From SIG598 sp045580875 (GTDB taxonomy: Bacteria; Bacillota; Clostridia; Oscillospirales; Acutalibacteraceae), in contig JAZNOP010000076.1 in assembly GCA_045580875.1 (NCBI GenBank), positions 1 through 44,107 of the forward strand: 44,107 bases of DNA, read 5' to 3'. Under the pieces are notes generated by a model. That model worked only from the letters and a program-made list of their open reading frames with translations. It was not told the DNA's origin and did no database searches. Positions 7,090 through 14,780 of the stretch are shown here, in pieces. Numbering within the stretch: position 1 is the first letter of the stretch; every line of letters begins with the position of its first letter. The position numbers were made by a program, and so were the translations under genes.

Positions 7090-8718
7090 CTAATAGCGTG
7101 GCACTGTCGTTGTAACCGCTACTGCAACAGTTGTTTTAATACCAGTTGTGACACCTGCAGTCGTTGTAGCTGCTGTCGTAAACGATGTTTCGACATTCTC
7201 TGATGTACTGCGGCTTTGTGTTGTTGTCGGAGAAGTGGTCATAGTGGTTGATTCGGCAGCGCTTGTGGTGGTTGTTTCATCAGGTCCCTTCGTGGTGGTA
7301 AATGTGGTTGCCGTTGTTCTCGAATTGGAAGTGCCTGATGTGTTCGTTGTTGTATGTGAAGATGATGTACCGGTCTGAGAAGTTGGGGGTGCTGTTGTAA
7401 CATCACTATCGCTGACATTTCCTGCGGTGGTTGTTGTCGTGGAAGTTGTTTCGCTGTCACTTGCGATGGTTGTTGTTACTGGAGAAGTGGTTGTTGAAGT
7501 TGCACCGGAGCCCTCTGTTGCCGAAGAAGACGGAGTATTTGTTGTGCTCACCGGTTTATTGCCGGTCGTTGTTCCGGTTTCATCAGAGACTCCCGTGGTT
7601 GTGTGAGTCGATTTCTGTGTGGTGCATGTTGTTGATGCAGCAGAAGCTGTTATAGTGGTATCTTCTGTCTGCATAGATGTACTCTCGTTAGTTGTATTTG
7701 TAGACAAAGCTGCTGAATCTGAGCCTACCAAGGAGATCGAAGGTGATTTCTGCGAAGATGCTTCGCCTGTCGAGTCAATTTCCGATGACTCCTTATAGGT
7801 AACAGCTATCACTGTGCCGGAAAACACTACGGCAACAAGAATTATTACGCAAATTACGCCAAGAGGTCTTTTCTGAGCCGATGAAACAATCATGCCAAGT
7901 CTGTGGCGGAGATAACTGCTCTCTCTTGCAAAATCACTTGCAAGCACAGGTTTTGGGAAATTGCTTGTTTCGCATTTTGCCTGTACGGCACAGATTATGG
8001 AACTGCAGTATATTTTTCGTTCCTTTTTTGAGGCTCCGCTCATTATAACTTCATCGCAGGCAAGCTCGCACTCACGCTCAATGTGCTTTACGATAAGCGG
8101 CATCAGAGGATTGAACCAATGAAAAACTCTGCAAAATAGCACAAATGCCTTGTAGATAAGGTCAAGCCTTTTGAAATGAGACAATTCATGCATGATAATA
8201 AGGCGGAGTTCGTCTTTTGAATACTCCTTGTCCGGCAGAATAATCAATGGGGTTTTCAGTCCGGTCATCATCGGACTCGCAATGCCCTGAAGGATAATAA
8301 CCGATACCTGCTGAACCCCCATTTTGGCTGCTATGTTTTTTGCGGTATTTATTGCGGCTATATCAGCATTTTCTGAGGCACGGTGAAGGTATTTTCTAAA
8401 CTGATAATGCCTGATGAAGTAAAACACAGTCAATGAGACCATTCCAAGAATCCAGACAGCAGTAAGGTAAGACCAAAGGTTATTCCATGGCTGACTCGGT
8501 TCGGCTTTTATCGGAGCATCCAGTTCCACCTGATACACAGGTGAACCAAGACTGGGCTTAAACGGGGTAAGGAATCCAACCAGAATTGCCAGCCACAGAT
8601 AGTATCGAATCCTTGCTGACCATACGCCTTTAAGCAGATGCGAGAGCAGAATATAGCCAATCGATATCAGGCTCATTACTGCAGAGCAGATACCGAGACC
8701 TATAATAAATCTTTCCAT
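7090..8718 (-). CDS. BlaR1/MecR1-type M56 sensor protease with long Thr/Ser-rich tail (copy 2)
   Basis: The 542-residue protein is a paralogue of the BlaR1 at 5191-6534, with the same start (MERFIIGLGICSAVMS), M56 motif HELSHFKR and CELACDEVI segment. The last transmembrane helix ends near residue 306. The remaining 236 residues are almost entirely Thr and Ser with some Gly, Pro and Glu, twice the length of the tail in copy 1 and with no sign of a penicillin-binding domain. Such a stretch would be an extended, probably O-glycosylated or wall-spanning stalk. The ATG at 8718 starts three bases after the blaI stop, so the pair is translationally close. The tail DNA is itself a low-complexity Thr-codon repeat, likely to vary in length between strains. 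Confidence 0.88.
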   Translation of the reverse strand: MERFIIGLGICSAVMSLISIGYILLSHLLKGVWSARIRYYLWLAILVGFLTPFKPSLGSPVYQVELDAPIKAEPSQPWNNLWSYLTAVWILGMVSLTVFYFIRHYQFRKYLHRASENADIAAINTAKNIAAKMGVQQVSVIILQGIASPMMTGLKTPLIILPDKEYSKDELRLIIMHELSHFKRLDLIYKAFVLFCRVFHWFNPLMPLIVKHIERECELACDEVIMSGASKKERKIYCSSIICAVQAKCETSNFPKPVLASDFARESSYLRHRLGMIVSSAQKRPLGVICVIILVAVVFSGTVIAVTYKESSEIDSTGEASSQKSPSISLVGSDSAALSTNTTNESTSMQTEDTTITASAASTTCTTQKSTHTTTGVSDETGTTTGNKPVSTTNTPSSSATEGSGATSTTTSPVTTTIASDSETTSTTTTTAGNVSDSDVTTAPPTSQTGTSSSHTTTNTSGTSNSRTTATTFTTTKGPDETTTTSAAESTTMTTSPTTTQSRSTSENVETSFTTAATTTAGVTTGIKTTVAVAVTTTVPRY

Positions 8719-8721
8719 AGG

Positions 8722-9102
8722 CTACTTTATGCTATCGAGCCATTCCTTCAGCTCGTAAATTTCTTCATCGGAAATGCTGTCACCGTCATATAAAGCCTTG
8801 ACCAGACCGCTGAATGAACTGCCGGAAAACCGCTTCATAAAGCTGTCGTGTTCGATTTTCAGATAGTCGCTCTCGCTGATTACTGTATAATAGTTGCGTT
8901 CCTTGCCGAGTTTTTCGGACCGCAGAAAACCTTTGCTTTCAAGACGCACGAGCATAGTAAGCACCGTCTGCGGTTTCCAGTCCTTATCCGGCAGCGTCGT
9001 TTTGAGCTGCTTGGTGAGCATAGGGGAAGTAACGGGCTCGGTCATATGCCAGATAGAACGCATTATTTCAAATTCTGCATCAGGCAGTTTCTTCAAAGAC
9101 AC
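8722..9102 (-). CDS. BlaI/MecI family repressor (copy 2)
   Basis: The 126-residue winged-helix repressor is very similar to the BlaI at 6543-6920, sharing LKKLPDAEFEIMRSIW and WKPQTVLTMLVRLESKGFL; differences gather in the C-terminal half, which makes the dimer and the protease-sensitive region. The DNA-binding half is almost unchanged, so both repressors should read the same operators. As in copy 1, a GTG at 9111 overlaps the ribosome binding site and the GTG at 9102 is better spaced. It leads the second blaI-blaR1 operon, with its own promoter and two operators. Confidence 0.88.
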   Translation of the reverse strand: MSLKKLPDAEFEIMRSIWHMTEPVTSPMLTKQLKTTLPDKDWKPQTVLTMLVRLESKGFLRSEKLGKERNYYTVISESDYLKIEHDSFMKRFSGSSFSGLVKALYDGDSISDEEIYELKEWLDSIK

Positions 9103-9114
9103 AATATGCACCTC

Positions 9115-9134
9115 TTAACTACAAATGTAATTTA
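9115..9134. promoter_or_regulatory. BlaI operator, proximal site of copy 2
   Basis: TTAACTACAAATGTAATTTA is a near-palindrome with the TACAAATGTA core, in the same position relative to blaI as the site at 6933-6952. Confidence 0.75.
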
Positions 9135-9138
9135 TATA

Positions 9139-9167
9139 AGTTTACTACAGATGTAGTTTAATGTCAA
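9139..9167 (-). promoter_or_regulatory. Promoter of blaI-blaR1 copy 2
   Basis: TTGACA (9162-9167) and TAAACT (9139-9144) on the minus strand with a 17-base spacer, identical boxes to copy 1. Confidence 0.8.
9141..9160. promoter_or_regulatory. BlaI operator inside the promoter spacer, copy 2
   Basis: TTTACTACAGATGTAGTTTA is a palindrome ACTACAGATGTAGT with TTA flanks. It fills the spacer between -35 and -10, as in copy 1. Confidence 0.8.
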
Positions 9168-9181
9168 TGTATGTTAAGTGA

Positions 9182-9219
9182 AATGGTGACAGGGAGAAAA
9201 TGTTCCCCCTGTCACCATT
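9182..9219 (-). terminator. Hairpin after the tnpV gene
   Basis: Perfect 13-bp arms AATGGTGACAGGG and CCCTGTCACCATT around a 12-base loop. It starts two bases past the stop of the TnpV gene. The T-tract is poor, but the stem is long. Confidence 0.55.
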
Positions 9220-9220
9220 G

Positions 9221-9601
9221 TTAGTTGTAAATTAAAGTGTCATTTACGATTTCGATGGCTCTACTTCGAATGTTATTCATCCTCCGTACCCACTCCATCT
9301 GATTGTCCGCTTTAAGCTGTTCGGTGATACCCTCGCTCTCCGCCATATTATCTACCAGCCGAAGAAGCATATCCTCCGCCTCACGGTCGATGTCGATGAG
9401 GTAGCCATTGAGCTTGCCGGTTATCAGCAGTTCGTGATACAGGTTGCGCCTGTGCTCCCGTATGTACCGCAAGTGCCGCTGTCCCCAGATGACGATTGGC
9501 TCGTATTCCTCTTCCGGTTCGTCATCACCTGCAATGTAGTAGATGTCGCCAATGAGCTCATAGCGTAAACCGGTGCGTTCGTCGGTTATGTATTTCTCCA
9601 T
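9221..9601 (-). CDS. TnpV family transposon-encoded protein
   Basis: The 126-residue product matches the TnpV family carried by many Clostridia transposons and integrative elements: central LRYIREHRRNLYHELLITGK, LIDIDREAEDMLLRLV, and the C-terminal signature NQMEWVRRMNNIRSRAIEIV. Length is normal for the family and the gene looks intact. Its molecular role is not established; it is a reliable marker of mobile DNA. It is the last of three small minus-strand genes (with 9612-9785 and 9791-10090) that read as one operon. Confidence 0.85.
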   Translation of the reverse strand: MEKYITDERTGLRYELIGDIYYIAGDDEPEEEYEPIVIWGQRHLRYIREHRRNLYHELLITGKLNGYLIDIDREAEDMLLRLVDNMAESEGITEQLKADNQMEWVRRMNNIRSRAIEIVNDTLIYN

Positions 9602-9611
9602 AGTTAACCTC

Positions 9612-9785
9612 CTATCTGCGTCCGAAACGCTTCTTAACGGGTGTATCGATAACCTTCAGAATCAGCCTGTCGAGAGCATCATTATATTGACCTTCTTGTA
9701 TGAGCTTATTACGCATAGAATTAAGAGCATTCACAAGGACTCTGTGCTCGAAATCATCAACCTTAAGAATGTATTTCTTTTCCAT
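9612..9785 (-). CDS. Small mobile-element protein, conserved, function unknown
   Basis: A 57-residue basic protein (MEKKYILKVDDFEHRVLVNA, then RNKLIQEGQ and a KKRFGRR end). Small proteins with this start are frequent next to TnpV and DUF6809 genes in Tn1549-like elements. I know no function. GGAGG stands ten bases before the ATG at 9785; ATG 9791 and TTG 9794 are in frame but too close to that site. The gene starts next to the stop of the DUF6809 gene, so translation is probably coupled. Confidence 0.7.
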   Translation of the reverse strand: MEKKYILKVDDFEHRVLVNALNSMRNKLIQEGQYNDALDRLILKVIDTPVKKRFGRR

Positions 9786-9790
9786 AGTCA

Positions 9791-10090
9791 TCAATCCTCC
9801 GAGTAACCCGTGAACGGTGCATCTGTGCTGACGAATGTGTCATGGGTGAACGCTGCGCCGAGTCGGAATCCCATAATAAAGCTGTCAAGATTGGATTCGC
9901 TGTTGACCTCGTGCCATGCGTCAGCATAGGTAAGGAACAGCTTCTTCAATTCCTCGGTCAGTGTTTTAGAGGGAATCTCCTCACTGTTCACCATGGTTTC
10001 CAGCTTCTTTTGCACCGTATCATTCATCCTTGTGCTGCGTTCCTGCGGCTCGATATTTCCGTAATAGAATTGTTCTATGAAGTGTTTCAT
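9791..10090 (-). CDS. DUF6809 family small protein
   Basis: The 99-residue product begins MKHFIEQFYYGNIEPQERST and has the ending SFIMGFRLGAAFTHDTF and STDAPF that I associate with DUF6809, a family of unknown function common in Firmicutes mobile elements. The ATG at 10090 has GAGGAG eight bases upstream; the frame also opens at a TTG two codons earlier. It is the first gene of the small operon ending in TnpV. Confidence 0.8.
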   Translation of the reverse strand: MKHFIEQFYYGNIEPQERSTRMNDTVQKKLETMVNSEEIPSKTLTEELKKLFLTYADAWHEVNSESNLDSFIMGFRLGAAFTHDTFVSTDAPFTGYSED

Positions 10091-10479
10091 AATCAAGTCT
10101 CCTCGTTTTCACTAATATTTTATCTTTTGATTGGCTAATCATCAAATGTGCGAACGAGGAATATGTGTATTACTGCCGATGTATCAACATTTTTTATTTA
10201 GTTACGTTATGAACACCCGCACCAAGAAAACCGCATGGTTAAGCCATTTTCTGATGGTGACCGTGCGGTTTTTCTTTATTTTCTGGCAAATTACTGCGCC
10301 TTACCCAATTTTTCACCAATTTAAAAACATAGGTCAAATCATTCTAAAACTTGACATTGATACGATGTGGAGCTGGAGTTATAATCAAAATAGATTTGTG
10401 GCGGAGTGCAGGGGATTAAATTAGCTGCAAGAATGAAATTACGACTCAAAGAAAAGAGGTGATATTTGTTAATATCACT
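10091..10479. other. Gene-poor stretch at the right end of the mobile-element relics
   Basis: About 390 bases without a gene I can support. It should hold the promoter of the DUF6809-TnpV operon and contains the strong hairpin at 10226-10276. A 97-codon open frame on the plus strand (10131-10424) has no ribosome binding site and a random composition. Confidence 0.5.
10226..10276. terminator. Bidirectional hairpin with flanking A/T tracts
   Basis: AAAACCGCATGGT and ACCGTGCGGTTTT pair over about 13 bp (one mismatch) around a roughly 20-base loop. It has A and T runs outside both arms. No gene obviously ends here, so it may be the terminator of a deleted gene. Confidence 0.6.
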
Positions 10480-10599
10480 TACATATTTCGCTGGAGTGAG
10501 ATTAAAACCGTTTTCTGCTATCTCATCAATAGTGCAGCATCTCGAAATTCCATTTACAACTTCACTGTTCTTTACGATTTTAACTGGTAAACGAGTTTT
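10480..10599 (-). pseudogene. Possible remnant of an N-6 DNA methylase (HsdM-like) C-terminus
   Basis: One minus-strand frame reads KTRLPVKIVKNSEVV, then TIDEIAENGFNLTPAKYV. The block EIAENGFNLTP-x-x-YV is the usual ending of HsdM-type adenine methyltransferases. There is no start codon or ribosome binding site, and an in-frame stop lies shortly upstream, so at most this is a fossil. It follows the terminator of the LprI-like gene. Recognition is from one short motif only. Confidence 0.35.
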
Positions 10600-10611
10600 G
10601 ATAACAATATG

Positions 10612-10641
10612 AAAACGCCGACAGATAAAAATCTGCCGGCG
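10612..10641 (-). terminator. Rho-independent terminator of the LprI-like gene
   Basis: Minus-strand arms CGCCGGCAGA and TCTGTCGGCG (one G-T pair), a 6-base loop, then TTTT. It lies 30 bases after the stop codon. Confidence 0.85.
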
Positions 10642-10670
10642 TAATTAATTTGAGCTCAATTATTAATTAT

Positions 10671-11159
10671 TTACTGGAGCATTTCATAAAGCTCGTTGAC
10701 ACGTTCCTCTGTAAGACTTGCGGACTCTGTGCCAACGATAAAAGAGTAAAGGGAACCACCCTCGAAACCGGCACCTGCTTCGGCTGTTGCCTTGTCTCTT
10801 TCTGCGATCCATGCAAGCTGATCGCCCTCAAGCTTTGAATATTCTTCCTCGGACAGGCGATTCTTAAGCTCGTCAAGCAGATAATTCATAGCACCGTCCC
10901 AGAGCTCGGACTGTTCCATAGCCTTCATATTCAGCTCGGTCTGTGTCAGGGGATCATTCTCGAAAGATGTGTTGATGGCATCGGACTGAGCTTTGACGGA
11001 CGCAAGGTATGCGTCTATCTCTTCGATGCTCAGAGTGTTATTCTGTTCTGGTGCGGTGTTCTCCTGATTTGCATCAGGTGCGCCATTCACACAACCTGCG
11101 GCAAAAACAGCAGTGAGAATAACGACTGCCAGCATTAAAAACAGTACGATCTTTTTCAT
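10671..11159 (-). CDS. LprI-like (DUF1311) lipoprotein
   Basis: The 162-residue protein starts with a lipoprotein signal peptide ending FAAGC (Cys about residue 23), then a short acidic/Gln-rich linker and a helical domain from about 45 to 160. LTQTELNMKAMEQSELWDGA, QLAWIAERDKA and the EGGSLYSFIVG segment fit the lysozyme-inhibitor LprI N-terminal family (DUF1311). It would be lipid-anchored on the outer face of the membrane. The ATG at 11159 is chosen because the signal peptide begins there; the longer frame adds 23 residues with no signal. A good promoter lies upstream and a terminator follows, so it is monocistronic. The domain Cys residues present in many LprI proteins are absent. Confidence 0.78.
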   Translation of the reverse strand: MKKIVLFLMLAVVILTAVFAAGCVNGAPDANQENTAPEQNNTLSIEEIDAYLASVKAQSDAINTSFENDPLTQTELNMKAMEQSELWDGAMNYLLDELKNRLSEEEYSKLEGDQLAWIAERDKATAEAGAGFEGGSLYSFIVGTESASLTEERVNELYEMLQ

Positions 11160-11222
11160 AATTAGTACCTTCACTTTCTGTAAATTTTTCCTTTGAGTAC
11201 AACTCATTTTTTTGCTCATCAA

Positions 11223-11251
11223 AACCATATCATATACAGAGCGATTTGTAA
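11223..11251 (-). promoter_or_regulatory. Promoter of the LprI-like gene
   Basis: Minus strand TTTACA (11246-11251), 17 bases, TATGGT (11223-11228), about 65 bases before the ATG at 11159. Confidence 0.65.
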
Positions 11252-11386
11252 ATACTTTCTATATTTTTTGAAGCATTGGAATTGCAAGCCAGAGACTCAC
11301 AAGGAAAAACAATACAATACCGACAGAGCTGAGAACCCGGCACAGTTTTGGGTGTTCGGTTTTGAATGTTTTTCGTTTTCATTCAT
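11229..11386 (-). pseudogene. Small membrane protein with an apparent single-base frameshift
   Basis: An ATG at 11386 with AGGA eight bases upstream opens MNENEKHSKPNTQ, then the frame goes off and stops. Adding one base in the AAAA run near codon 14 would continue as KLCRVLSSVGIVLFFLVSLW, a good transmembrane helix, to a stop at 11229 and give about 52 residues. Either the gene is broken, the base count of the A run is a sequencing error, or the match is chance. No family is recognised. Confidence 0.3.
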
Positions 11387-11429
11387 TGATTATTTCCTAT
11401 GCTGTTTGTGCAGCGTCAGTTCTGCATTC

Positions 11430-12485
11430 TTACCAGTCAATGACCTGACCGATAGAGTTCATATAATCCTTATACTCCTGATATTTTTGATCCCATTGTG
11501 TTTTGTTCCAGCTTACGAATTTCTCAAATACATCATCGTCGGTCTGTGATTTTATTATATCGGCAAGCTGTGCGTTGCTTTTACCGAATGCTGTGGGCAA
11601 ATCGTACTCTTCGATGTCATGAATGCTGCGGTAGTATCGATTTTCTGCTTCACCGGTTATTTTGAAAAATATATCACTGCCATAGGTTTCACTAAGGAAT
11701 GTGATAAAACGAAAACCGTAATGATAGCTGTAAATTTTGGGATCGAAGCTGCACATAAATCCGTTCTCACCATCATCGATGATACTGTCATCAAACTGTA
11801 CAGGGGTAAAGTACTGAATGGTACTCCACACCGGAAGCTTCTGCTGCTTCATGGTCATATATGACGTATATTCCGCGTATCCTTCGGTCATGGTATAGCC
11901 GAGATTTGCACCGTTGCGAAGGTGGATAACATGCGCCAGCTCATGATATATGTTTTGCCAGCCGGTTTCATCAAAATCATAATCGTACATATCAAGAACT
12001 ACGCCGTTTGGATAAGCCTGCTGCACTGCGTATTTGTCCGGGTTGTGCATAATAAGCACATCAATTTTCTGATCTCCGGTGTTCACCTCGTTAAAATCGG
12101 ATTTCGGTACATGTTTCCCAAGAAAAACCTCATCCGCGTTATAAATGCAGTTTTTTTCAAAACCCAACCCGGTATAGGCTGACAATTCATCCATTATTCT
12201 CTCGGTCAGTTCGAGCATGTCGCCTCTGACAGTAACGCCCTTTTCAAAATAGAGAAAAATCTTTTCGCCTTCAGCATAGCAGTGCTCTCCGGCAATAAAG
12301 GTATCATCCGCACGGCCGCTTAATGTTACCTGCTTTACGGTGCTTTGCGCAACAGGTTCATCGTTTTGTGCTGTAATCTCGTCGCTCTGCGAAATAACCG
12401 ATTCTACGACATTCTGATTGCTTTCGCAGGCAGCCAGTCCTGAACACAGCATAAGTGCTGCAAGTAGAACTAAAAATCTTTTCAT
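11430..12485 (-). CDS. HExxH-motif metalloprotease-like lipoprotein
   Basis: The 351-residue protein has a signal peptide with lipobox LAAC (Cys about residue 20), a Gln/Glu/Ser linker, and a domain with HELAHVIH at about 182-189 and EGYAEY some 20 residues later. HExxH plus a following Glu is the zinc-binding pattern of gluzincin-type peptidases, so it is probably an extracellular, membrane-anchored zinc peptidase; the substrate is unknown. The rest (YHYGFRFITFLSETYG and similar) resembles secreted basic-peptidase families without letting me name one. The ATG at 12485 has GGAGG 11 bases upstream; the frame extends nine codons further, ahead of the signal peptide. It stands alone between the LprI-like gene and the FAD enzyme, all on minus. 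Confidence 0.75.
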   Translation of the reverse strand: MKRFLVLLAALMLCSGLAACESNQNVVESVISQSDEITAQNDEPVAQSTVKQVTLSGRADDTFIAGEHCYAEGEKIFLYFEKGVTVRGDMLELTERIMDELSAYTGLGFEKNCIYNADEVFLGKHVPKSDFNEVNTGDQKIDVLIMHNPDKYAVQQAYPNGVVLDMYDYDFDETGWQNIYHELAHVIHLRNGANLGYTMTEGYAEYTSYMTMKQQKLPVWSTIQYFTPVQFDDSIIDDGENGFMCSFDPKIYSYHYGFRFITFLSETYGSDIFFKITGEAENRYYRSIHDIEEYDLPTAFGKSNAQLADIIKSQTDDDVFEKFVSWNKTQWDQKYQEYKDYMNSIGQVIDW

Positions 12486-12665
12486 GGATTCAAATTCCTC
12501 CTGATATATCAAATCGGATTTATTGTCAATCAGCTTCTTTGTACAGCGGGCAGTATTTAGAATGCATTGAGCATTATTCCGTAGTCTTATCGTTTGATAT
12601 CTGTATATGTCCCGATATATCGTGCTGTTGTAATGGAGCGTAAGTGGATTGTCAGGATGACAGCT

Positions 12666-14147
12666 TTATTTACCGTCCTGACGTACAAGTGCGTCTGCAG
12701 CAAACTTACCGCTGGCAGCGGCAGTGGGCAGACCTCCGTTTGTGGTAACCCACTGGCTGCATATGAATACGTTGTTCAGTTTCCTGATGGTATTCTTTGC
12801 GGTCAGGCTCTTTACTCTGGCACGTTCAAAGAAACTCATGTATGCGCCCTTATACGCGCCGCACCATTTGGAGAAGGTTACGGGTGAATAAGTGCAAAGC
12901 TGTATCAGCCTGCCTTCAAGCTGCGGGTACTGCGCAATGATGCGAGCCTGAGTTTCATCTGCAATACGTTGCTTTTCAGCGTTGTATTTTACGCGGTCTT
13001 TGCAGAGTTCCTGCCAGAAGTTGTAATCCTTCTCATTCTGGAGGGTGTTGCACTGAATGACACGGTGGTCGGCGGGGAAGAGCTCGCTGTCATAATCGTA
13101 CATACGAATGCCCATAAAGGTTTTGTCCTGTGTGCCTATGCGGACAGGCTCGCAGGGGAAGATGACCGAGCCTTCTATGCCGCATTCGGCATCTCCCTTG
13201 ATGCCGAATGATACATTGAAGCCCGAGGTGACCTGATAGTCAGCCGGGTTGTCATACATACGGCGCATTGCCTTGTCCATATACTTTCTGTCGAGCAGCT
13301 TGCCGAAGGTGACCGACGGGTCAGCCGCGCAGATAACATAGTCGCAGGGTACAACAGTACCGTCGGAAAAGGTTACAGAAACGGCCCTGCCGTTTTGTAT
13401 ATCAATGCTCTGTGCGGTCATGCTTGTGTGGACAACACCGCCGAGACTCTTGTAGCGCTCGACAATGCGGTTTACCATGCGAACCGAGCCGCCCACAGGC
13501 AGTGCGCCTGTATTGCCTGTGTAGAAACCATAAGATGTAATGAGCGTAATTGCCTTGTAGCTTTTGTCAAGGTACTGGGACATCATTGCTTTGACTACAG
13601 GATTGCTGAAACGGTCGGCAAGGTCTGCAATACTGTCCTTACCGTATTCGTTCATCATCTTTCCTGCGGCAGCCATGGACATTCCGAAACGCATGAACTC
13701 AAACATATTCATTTCCGCCAGGGATTTTTCGCAGGGGACACGTACGCTCTCAGAATTTCTGACATTGTCGAAGAATTTGTTGAGCTCTGCCCTGTCCTCA
13801 GGCGCAAGAGCAAGAAATTCTGCACGTGCTTTTTCAAGATCGCGCCAGAAATGAAGCTGCTTGCCATCCATCTCCAGTTTATAGAAATACGGCTCATAGT
13901 AAAGCTCGGTATCGTCCGTAAGTGCGCCTGTATTTTTCCATATCCTGTTAAGATCGTCAGTGGGGCGGCAGCCGGTCAGCCAGTGAATGCAGTTGTCAAT
14001 GTGATAACCCTGTCGGTTCCAGCCGGTGCATTCTCCGCCCATCATGGCGTTCTTTTCGTAGATCTCGGTATCAAAACCGTTCTGCTGAGCGTAGATTCCT
14101 GCGGTAAGTCCTGAAATACCGCCGCCAATAATTATAACCTTTTTCAT
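12666..14147 (-). CDS. Phytoene desaturase-like FAD-dependent oxidoreductase
   Basis: The 493-residue product has the dinucleotide motif IIIGGGISGLTAGIYA at residues 4-19, the second strand EIYEKNAMMGGECTGW and the C-terminal FICSQWVTTNGGLPTAAASG, in the style of CrtI/retinol-saturase-like NAD(P)/FAD oxidoreductases. It should be a cytosolic or membrane-associated redox enzyme acting on a lipid or isoprenoid-like substrate; there is no carotenoid gene nearby, so the substrate is open. The ATG at 14147 has GAGGTG five bases upstream and overlaps the TetR stop codon by four bases (ATGA), so the two are translationally coupled and the regulator very likely controls this enzyme. Confidence 0.85.
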   Translation of the reverse strand: MKKVIIIGGGISGLTAGIYAQQNGFDTEIYEKNAMMGGECTGWNRQGYHIDNCIHWLTGCRPTDDLNRIWKNTGALTDDTELYYEPYFYKLEMDGKQLHFWRDLEKARAEFLALAPEDRAELNKFFDNVRNSESVRVPCEKSLAEMNMFEFMRFGMSMAAAGKMMNEYGKDSIADLADRFSNPVVKAMMSQYLDKSYKAITLITSYGFYTGNTGALPVGGSVRMVNRIVERYKSLGGVVHTSMTAQSIDIQNGRAVSVTFSDGTVVPCDYVICAADPSVTFGKLLDRKYMDKAMRRMYDNPADYQVTSGFNVSFGIKGDAECGIEGSVIFPCEPVRIGTQDKTFMGIRMYDYDSELFPADHRVIQCNTLQNEKDYNFWQELCKDRVKYNAEKQRIADETQARIIAQYPQLEGRLIQLCTYSPVTFSKWCGAYKGAYMSFFERARVKSLTAKNTIRKLNNVFICSQWVTTNGGLPTAAASGKFAADALVRQDGK

Positions 14148-14737
14148 TTCGCACCTCGTAATATGTCGATTATCCATTCTGCTTCAGGGAGCTTTTTTTC
14201 ACCGGACAGCATTTCAGGTGTGACAGCTATCTGTTCCATAACACCCTGTACACTGCTCCAGAAGGCAAAAGAGAGGGCATAGGGGTCACCGGCACGAAAG
14301 TAACCGTACTGCTGACCTGCAGCGATTATCTCTGCCGATTGTTCTATCTGATTCACTCTCATTGCAAGTTCTTTTATGTGAGCAGGAATGCTGTCGCTTC
14401 GTCTTGCCTGAGCCATCAGTACAAACATATAGAAGACCCACGGCTGCTCCATTGCGTAGCTGAACATAGCCTTAAGAAAGCCGGTGAAATAGTCGAGAGG
14501 GTTGCTGAAATTCATCTCCATCGGGTAATTCGTTCCCTCTGCACCCATGCGCACAAGCTCCTCATAAAGCTGTTCCTTTGATTCAAAATAGTGGAACATA
14601 AGTCCTACGCTCATGTCCGCTGCTTTGGCAATATCTCCGATTTTGGTGTCTGAGTAACCTTTTTTTGCGAACAGCTCAAGTGCCTTGAAGATAATAAGCT
14701 GCCTTCGCTGTTCTTTCTGCTCGTCTCTTGTTGGCAT
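14144..14737 (-). CDS. TetR family transcriptional regulator
   Basis: The 197-residue protein has a standard TetR N-terminal helix-turn-helix at about residues 14-55 (ALELFAKKGYSDTKIGDIA, then MSVGLMFHYFESKEQLYEEL) and a larger helical ligand-binding domain. The ATG at 14737 follows GAGGTG by five bases; the frame is open 23 codons further, over the promoter. A palindrome overlaps the promoter, so autoregulation is likely. It overlaps the following FAD oxidoreductase gene by four bases, which suggests that the ligand relates to that enzyme's substrate or product. Confidence 0.92.
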   Translation of the reverse strand: MPTRDEQKEQRRQLIIFKALELFAKKGYSDTKIGDIAKAADMSVGLMFHYFESKEQLYEELVRMGAEGTNYPMEMNFSNPLDYFTGFLKAMFSYAMEQPWVFYMFVLMAQARRSDSIPAHIKELAMRVNQIEQSAEIIAAGQQYGYFRAGDPYALSFAFWSSVQGVMEQIAVTPEMLSGEKKLPEAEWIIDILRGAK

Positions 14738-14762
14738 AGCACACCTCGTTGAATGTGGATTC

Positions 14763-14780
14763 ATTGAATATAAATTCAAT
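14763..14780. promoter_or_regulatory. Probable TetR operator
   Basis: ATTGAATATAAATTCAAT: 7-bp inverted arms ATTGAAT / ATTCAAT with a 4-bp centre. It overlaps the -10 box and the start of the transcript, a usual place for TetR autorepression. Confidence 0.65.

Noticed and set aside
7090..7800. Short direct repeats in the tail of the second BlaR1 gene as a CRISPR or satellite array
   Set aside because: They are Thr/Ser codon runs (ACA, ACT, AGC) in frame, without regular spacers.
10131..10424. 97-codon plus-strand open frame in the gap
   Set aside because: No ribosome binding site, starts in the promoter area of the opposite gene, contains a terminator-like hairpin and has random composition.
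12501..12529. TTGACA-17-TATCAG promoter for the HExxH lipoprotein
   Set aside because: The -10 box would overlap the ribosome binding site, so the transcript would start too late to include it.
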